From: Streptomyces glaucescens
GTDB lineage: Bacteria > Actinomycetota > Actinomycetes > Streptomycetales > Streptomycetaceae
Length of the DNA: 44,914 nucleotides
NCBI RefSeq assembly: GCF_002154375.1
Contig: NZ_MUND01000129.1
Span: forward strand, 1 to 44,914
Direction of reading: 5' to 3'
Each line of letters begins with the position of its first letter. Positions within the stretch are counted from its first letter, which is position 1. The position numbers were made by a program, and so were the translations under genes. Below are positions 41,143-44,914 of the stretch, piece after piece. A model generated the notes under the pieces. It searched no databases and was not told the origin of the DNA. It saw only the letters and a program-made list of their open reading frames with translations.

Positions 41143-41439
41143 ATGGCAACCGATTACGACACTCCACGCAAGACCGACGACGACGTCGACTCGGACAGCC
41201 TCGAAGAGCTGAAGGCTCGTCGAAACGACAAGTCGGCGTCGTCCGTAGACGTCGACGAGTTCGAGGCCGCAGAAGGCCTGGAACTGCCCGGCGCGGACCT
41301 CTCGAACGAGGAACTGGCCGTCCGGGTGCTGCCCAAGCAGCAGGACGAGTTCACCTGCATGAGCTGCTTCCTGGTGCACCACCGCAGCCAGCTGGCCCGG
41401 GAGAAGAACGGCCAGCCGATCTGCCGCGACTGCGACTGA
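41143..41439 (+). CDS. DUF4193 family small protein
   Basis: A 98-residue conserved actinobacterial protein. An acidic N-terminal half (TDDDVDSDSLEELKARRNDK) is followed by a compact C-terminal zinc-ribbon-like module: CMSCF (near 72-75) and CRDC at the very end. GGAGGGGGAGAG precedes the ATG. The size, acidity and treble of Cys pairs suggest an RNA-polymerase- or protein-binding factor, but no function is established. It is followed 14 bases later by the EcsC-like gene in the same direction. Confidence 0.87.
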   Translation: MATDYDTPRKTDDDVDSDSLEELKARRNDKSASSVDVDEFEAAEGLELPGADLSNEELAVRVLPKQQDEFTCMSCFLVHHRSQLAREKNGQPICRDCD

Positions 41440-41452
41440 GGCGGGGTCGGCC

Positions 41453-42412
41453 GTGACTGGCTCGACCCCACCCTGGAAGCGCCGCTTCCCCCGCCGGGAA
41501 GCGGACACGGGGCCGTCCGACGGCCCTCACGGCGCGCGTGACGACGAGCGAGGCTCACCCGGCACGGGGCAGGTCCCGGCGGGGTCGGCCTCGCTCGAAG
41601 CGGCCGGCGACCGGGACGGGCTCCCGGTGCCGGCGCAGAGCCCCGCACCCACCGCCGGCCGGCGCGTGGCCGCCTTCCGGGACAGGGCGCGAGAACTGGC
41701 GAAGGACGGCGCCCGCAAGAGCGGCGAGCGGGCCCGCGCGGGCCTCGGGCATCTCGCCGACCGGCTCATCGACATGGCGCCGCGCATCCCCGTACGGGAC
41801 CTCGCGACGCTGCGCAGGCAGTTCCCGGGCCTCGGCCCCGAGGAGCTGGCCGACAAGCTGGTGGCGGGCGCCTCGAAGGCCTCCGCGACCGTCGGCGCGG
41901 GCGTGGGCGCCGCCGCCATGCTGCCCGTGCCGCCCGCCATGCCGACGGAACTGGCCGCCGAGATCACCGGCGTCGCCGCGATCGAGCTCAAGCTCATCGC
42001 CGAACTGCACGAGGTGTACGGCGTACGGCCGCCCGGCACCCTCAAGGACCGCAGCAGCGCCTACCTGAACTCGTGGACGGAGGAGCGCGGGATCGACCCC
42101 CGCAAGCCCTCCACGGTCAACGCCGCCTTCGGCGGCCCGATGAGGAAACAGCTGCGGCAGCAGATCATGAAGCGGATGGTCCGCAACCTGCCGAATCTGA
42201 TGCCGTTCATGGTGGGCGCCGCGGTCGGCGCGGTCATGAACAGGCGTGACACCCGCAAGCTCGCCGCGCGGATCCGCGCCGACCTGCGCAGGACGCAGGT
42301 GCCGTGGGACGCGCTGACCGGCCTGCCACCGCTGGAGCAGCCGGCCGAGCCGCTGCCGCTGGAGGACGGCCTCGGGGAACCCGGCGCCGGACCGGGAGAA
42401 CCCGGCCGCTGA
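41453..42412 (+). CDS. EcsC-like hypothetical protein
   Basis: A 319-residue protein I recognise only weakly. Residues 1-70 are disordered; 75-255 are helical, with a hydrophobic Ala/Gly segment VGAGVGAAAMLPVPPAMPTE followed by LAAEITGVAAIELKLIAELH, reminiscent of the EcsC family, and a second one, MPFMVGAAVGAVMNRRDTRK. The C-terminus is Pro/Glu-rich. GTG 41453 follows GAGGCGGGG. It may associate with the membrane. No function is known. Confidence 0.65.
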   Translation: MTGSTPPWKRRFPRREADTGPSDGPHGARDDERGSPGTGQVPAGSASLEAAGDRDGLPVPAQSPAPTAGRRVAAFRDRARELAKDGARKSGERARAGLGHLADRLIDMAPRIPVRDLATLRRQFPGLGPEELADKLVAGASKASATVGAGVGAAAMLPVPPAMPTELAAEITGVAAIELKLIAELHEVYGVRPPGTLKDRSSAYLNSWTEERGIDPRKPSTVNAAFGGPMRKQLRQQIMKRMVRNLPNLMPFMVGAAVGAVMNRRDTRKLAARIRADLRRTQVPWDALTGLPPLEQPAEPLPLEDGLGEPGAGPGEPGR

Positions 42413-42452
42413 GCCCGGCGGCGGTCCGCGCCGGTGGGTGCCGGCCGGCTCA
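42410..42452. terminator. Hairpin joining two convergent stop codons
   Basis: TGAGCCCGGC (42410-42419) and GCCGGCTCA (42444-42452) are inverted with one bulge; each arm includes a stop codon of one convergent gene. Confidence 0.5.
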
Positions 42453-42917
42453 GGAGGCCGTGGCCGTCCTGGCCGCCTCGATGGCCGCCGCCAGCCGCTC
42501 CGGTTCCCGCGTCGACAGGTACAGATACGGCGTCGGGTCCTCGGGGTCCGTGACCTCCACCCGCAGCGCCGTCGGGATGTAGGCCCGCAGCAGCAGGAAG
42601 GCGCGGGTGTCGGCCTTGTAGGTGCGCCAGGCCCGGGCCTCCTCCGGGTCCAGGACGTGGGCCTCGCCCAGCGCCGTCACCGGGATCTTCGCCTCGCCCG
42701 CGATCAGCGAGCCGCCCACCACGCGGATGCGCTGCGAGCCGTACGAGCTGGCCGCCACCGCCGCGACCGCCGTGCCGCCGACCAGGCCGCCGAGCATCGG
42801 AAGGGTGCCGAACGGCAGCAGGATGAGGGCCATCGAGAGCCCCACCAGGAAGCTGATCAGCCACCAGGAGCGGGGGGCGGTGAGGCGTTCGTCGTACGAG
42901 GTGGCGGAGAGCTGCAT
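42450..42917 (-). CDS. DUF3093 family membrane protein
   Basis: A 155-residue protein with two adjacent transmembrane segments (about 18-60: SWWLISFLVGLSMALILLPF then GGLVGGTAVAAVAASSYG) and a cytoplasmic beta-rich domain that ends in the family block ALRVEVTDPEDPTPYLYLST, RKP-like region REPERLAAAIEAA. It is ubiquitous in actinobacteria and often lies by dut, as here. The ATG 42917 is divergent from the thioesterase start by 58 bases. Function unknown. Confidence 0.87.
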   Translation of the reverse strand: MQLSATSYDERLTAPRSWWLISFLVGLSMALILLPFGTLPMLGGLVGGTAVAAVAASSYGSQRIRVVGGSLIAGEAKIPVTALGEAHVLDPEEARAWRTYKADTRAFLLLRAYIPTALRVEVTDPEDPTPYLYLSTREPERLAAAIEAARTATAS

Positions 42918-42975
42918 GAATCCAAGCTTGGCACGGTGTCGGCGGGGGGCCGACGCGCGGGTAAGGTCTGCGCCT

Positions 42976-43560
42976 GTGAGTGGTACATCCGCAAGCCTTC
43001 AGCCTCCCGCCGACGCCGCGAAGCCGGTGCGGCACCCCGACGCCCCCGCGCCCGGCGAACTCCTCGGCGCGCACTACGGCCAGTGCTTCGGCTGCGGCGG
43101 CGAGCAGCCGCACGGCCTGCACCTGGCGGCGCGGGCCGGTGAGGGCGTGTCCATCACAGCCGAGTTCACGGTCCGCCCCGAGCACCAGGGCGCCCCGGGT
43201 CTCGCGCACGGCGGCATCCTCGCCACCGCACTGGACGAGACGCTGGGCTCGCTGAACTGGCTGCTGCGCACCATCGCCGTCACCGGACGGCTGGAGACCG
43301 ACTTCGTGCAGCCCGTGCCGGTGGGCACCACGCTCCACCTGGAGGCCGAGGTGACCGCGGTGGCCGGGCGGAAGATCTACTCGACCGCCACCGGACGCGT
43401 CGGCGGCCCCGACGGGCCGGTCGCCGTGCGGGCCGACGCCCTCTTCATCGAGGTCAAGGTCGAGCACTTCGTCAACCACGGCCGGGACGAAGAGATCCAG
43501 GCCGCCATGAACGACCCGGACCAGCTCCGGCGGGCCCGTGCCTTCGAGGTGAACCCGTGA
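42976..43560 (+). CDS. Hot-dog fold thioesterase (PaaI-like)
   Basis: A 194-residue predicted acyl-CoA thioesterase. The hot-dog domain (about 30-165) has CFGCGGEQPHGLHL, and the active-site helix APGLAHGGILATALDETLG with the conserved His-Gly-Gly and Asp. The GTG 42976 follows AAGG and is 58 bases from the divergent DUF3093 start. The stop overlaps the dut start as GTGA. The acyl group is unknown; association with dut is conserved but unexplained. Confidence 0.87.
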   Translation: MSGTSASLQPPADAAKPVRHPDAPAPGELLGAHYGQCFGCGGEQPHGLHLAARAGEGVSITAEFTVRPEHQGAPGLAHGGILATALDETLGSLNWLLRTIAVTGRLETDFVQPVPVGTTLHLEAEVTAVAGRKIYSTATGRVGGPDGPVAVRADALFIEVKVEHFVNHGRDEEIQAAMNDPDQLRRARAFEVNP

Positions 43561-44108
43561 GCCGCGAGCCGCTGAACGTCCTGATCCGCCGCGTCGACCC
43601 CGACGTCCCGCTCCCGGCGTACGAGCACCCCGGGGACGCGGGGGCGGATCTGCGCACCACCGAGCCGTGCGAGCTGGCGCCCGGCGAACGGGCCGTTCTG
43701 CCCACGGGGGTGTCGATCGCGCTCCCCGAGGGGTACGCGGCCTTCGTGCACCCCCGGTCCGGGCTGGCCGCCCGCTGCGGTGTCGCCCTCGTGAATGCCC
43801 CGGGGACGGTTGATGCCGGGTACCGTGGGGAGATCAAGGTGATCGTGGTGAATCTCGACCCGCGCGAGGCCGTGCGGTTCGAGCGCTTCGACCGGATTGC
43901 CCAACTGGTCGTCCAGCAGGTCGAGAAGGTCCGCTTCCAGGAGGTGGCGGAGCTTCCCGACTCCGCGCGGGCCGAGGGGGGCTTCGGTTCCACCGGCGGC
44001 CATGCCGCGGTGGACGGCGGGAACGGCACAAGCGGTCAGGCCGCCGTGGGCGGCACGACGGGTGGGTATCGATACGCTTCGGTCGTATCCGACCGGGAAG
44101 GACAGTGA
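43557..44108 (+). CDS. dut: dUTP diphosphatase
   Basis: Hydrolyses dUTP to dUMP and pyrophosphate, keeping uracil out of DNA and feeding dTMP synthesis. The 183-residue subunit of a homotrimer has the five motifs: PGDAGADL (25-32), HPRSGLAARCG (about 66-76), the catalytic-Asp motif GTVDAGYRGE (about 84-93), RIAQLVVQ and the C-terminal P-loop-like GGFGSTG (about 142-148). A 30-residue Gly/Thr-rich extension follows motif 5, longer than the usual ~150-residue enzyme. GTGA overlap with the thioesterase gene implies coupling. The next gene starts 2 bases after its stop. Confidence 0.95.
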   Translation: MSREPLNVLIRRVDPDVPLPAYEHPGDAGADLRTTEPCELAPGERAVLPTGVSIALPEGYAAFVHPRSGLAARCGVALVNAPGTVDAGYRGEIKVIVVNLDPREAVRFERFDRIAQLVVQQVEKVRFQEVAELPDSARAEGGFGSTGGHAAVDGGNGTSGQAAVGGTTGGYRYASVVSDREGQ

Positions 44109-44109
44109 C

Positions 44110-44871
44110 GTGTTCGGACGTCGCAAGAAGAAGGGTGCCGCCGAGGACGCGGCCGGCGAGGCCGAGCAGGTCGTCGACAGCGTCGACACCAAGTCGGACG
44201 AGGGCGAGCGCGAGCGGGTGCGGCTGGAGCCGGAGCCCCGGCCCGACGGCCCCTGGGACAGCAGTGAGGTCCGTGACCCGGCCGAGGGCCGGGTCGACCT
44301 GGGCGGTCTGTTCGTGCCGGGCGTCGACGGGATGGAGCTGCGGGTCGAGGTCGCGGGCGACGCGATCGTCGCGGCGACCGTCGTGCTGCGCGACAGCGCC
44401 ATCCAGCTCCAGGCCTTCGCGGCTCCCAAGCGGGAGGGCATCTGGGGCGAGGTGCGCGAGGAGATCGGGGCCGGCATCACCCAGCAGGGTGGCATCGTCG
44501 ACGAGGTCGAGGGACCGCTGGGCTGGGAGCTGCGCGCCCAGGTGCCGGTGCAGCTGCCGGACGGCACCGGCGGTTTCCAGGTCGTGCGGTTCGTCGGCGT
44601 CGACGGCCCCCGCTGGTTCCTGCGCGGTGTGATCTCGGGGCAGGGCGCGGTGCAGCCGCAGGCCGCCGGACTGCTCGAGCAGATCTTCCGGGACACGGTC
44701 GTGGTCCGCGGCGAGGGCCCGATGGCGCCCCGCGACCCGATCGTCCTGAAGCTGCCGAACGACGCGCAGATGGTGCCCGAGAGTGTCCAGCAGGACGACC
44801 AGGGCAGCTCCCGCTTCGCCGGCGGCATGGGGCAGCTCCAGCGGGGGCCGGAGATCACCGAGGTCCGCTGA
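44110..44871 (+). CDS. DUF3710 family protein
   Basis: A 253-residue conserved actinobacterial protein of unknown function, regularly found after dut. A basic start (FGRRKKKGAAEDAAGE) and acidic linker are followed by a soluble beta-rich domain (about 65-225) with VDLGGLFVPGVDGMELRVEV and the tryptophan-containing GIWGEVREEIGAGI and GPRWFLRGVISG motifs. The GTG 44110 is used because GGAAGGAC lies before it and because the stop of dut is 2 bases away. No catalytic residue pattern is evident. Confidence 0.87.
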   Translation: MFGRRKKKGAAEDAAGEAEQVVDSVDTKSDEGERERVRLEPEPRPDGPWDSSEVRDPAEGRVDLGGLFVPGVDGMELRVEVAGDAIVAATVVLRDSAIQLQAFAAPKREGIWGEVREEIGAGITQQGGIVDEVEGPLGWELRAQVPVQLPDGTGGFQVVRFVGVDGPRWFLRGVISGQGAVQPQAAGLLEQIFRDTVVVRGEGPMAPRDPIVLKLPNDAQMVPESVQQDDQGSSRFAGGMGQLQRGPEITEVR

Positions 44872-44894
44872 CGGCACGTGAGAGCGCGAAGGGC

Positions 44895-44914
44895 CGCACC
44901 CCGGCCGGGGTGCG
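44895..44914 (+). terminator. Terminator stem cut by the window end
   Basis: The last 20 bases, CGCACCCCGG-CCGGGGTGCG, form a perfect palindrome 24 bases after the DUF3710 stop; the stem may continue outside the window. Confidence 0.5.

Noticed and set aside
1-44914. CRISPR array, tRNA/rRNA genes, insertion sequence or prophage genes
   Set aside because: No regularly spaced repeats, no tRNA-like cloverleaf noticed in the gaps, and no transposase or integrase motif in any frame; all large frames are explained by core genes.

Overview
The window is about 45 kb of high-GC DNA (GTG, TTG and ATG starts, strong codon third-position GC) from the core chromosome of a Streptomyces species. The diagnostic genes are whiH and hrdB side by side, parE and parC about 9.5 kb apart, the SepH cell-division gene, the CutRS two-component system, a c-di-AMP riboswitch in front of an M23 peptidase, and several actinobacterial DUF genes (DUF7455, DUF5998, DUF3093, DUF4193, DUF3710). 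I see no insertion sequence, prophage, integrase, tRNA, rRNA or CRISPR array. The gene set resembles the hrdB-dut segment of model Streptomyces chromosomes.

Layout. 1-790 is the end of a membrane (ABC-type permease-like) gene. 953-3817 holds whiH (sporulation regulator with a WhiG-type -10) and hrdB (principal sigma factor), closed by a 16-bp hairpin. 3982-4839 is a secreted trypsin-like protease with a nested hairpin touching its ribosome binding site. 4961-7756 holds a small DUF7455 gene divergent from parE. 7973-12719 is a possible organic-acid uptake module: DUF485 protein plus SSS-type symporter on the plus strand, facing a CitA/DcuS-type kinase and its response regulator on the minus strand. 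12820-15128 is a divergent pair, a sucrase/ferredoxin-like protein with an iron box on its start codon and a COG0523 GTPase. 15125-17581 is parC. 17887-20666 is a coupled pair of M16 peptidase homologues, one with and one without the zinc motif. 20667-22728 holds the riboswitch, the M23 peptidase and a GntR regulator.

The second half continues with ptsH (HPr, with a DasR-type operator), a 954-residue GNAT/acyl-CoA-synthetase fusion of the SlPatA type, then DUF5998, an alkaline-phosphatase-superfamily protein and thymidine kinase. After these come a double-VOC protein divergent from a mercaptopyruvate-type sulfurtransferase, sepH, and a membrane protein with a Ser/Asp tail that overlaps an FAD-linked oxidase antisense. 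An MFS gene is coupled to the oxidase and divergent from an [2Fe-2S]-type ferrochelatase followed by an inositol-monophosphatase-family gene. The window ends with a 57-residue hypothetical gene, cutR-cutS with a direct-repeat operator candidate, a DUF4193 gene, an EcsC-like gene, DUF3093, a hot-dog thioesterase, dut and DUF3710.

Functionally the window mixes growth and development control (HrdB, WhiH, SepH, topoisomerase IV, M23 peptidase under c-di-AMP) with nutrient and envelope sensing (DasR/HPr, CutRS, the CitA-like system, iron control). No unmistakably new multi-gene system stands out. The most promising new signals are regulatory: a hairpin at the protease ribosome binding site, a TTA-containing small ORF ending in a GTGA overlap with parE, a rare CGG(G)TATTT motif scattered around the GntR gene, a LexA-like site before parE, and a 77-nt sense/antisense coding overlap.
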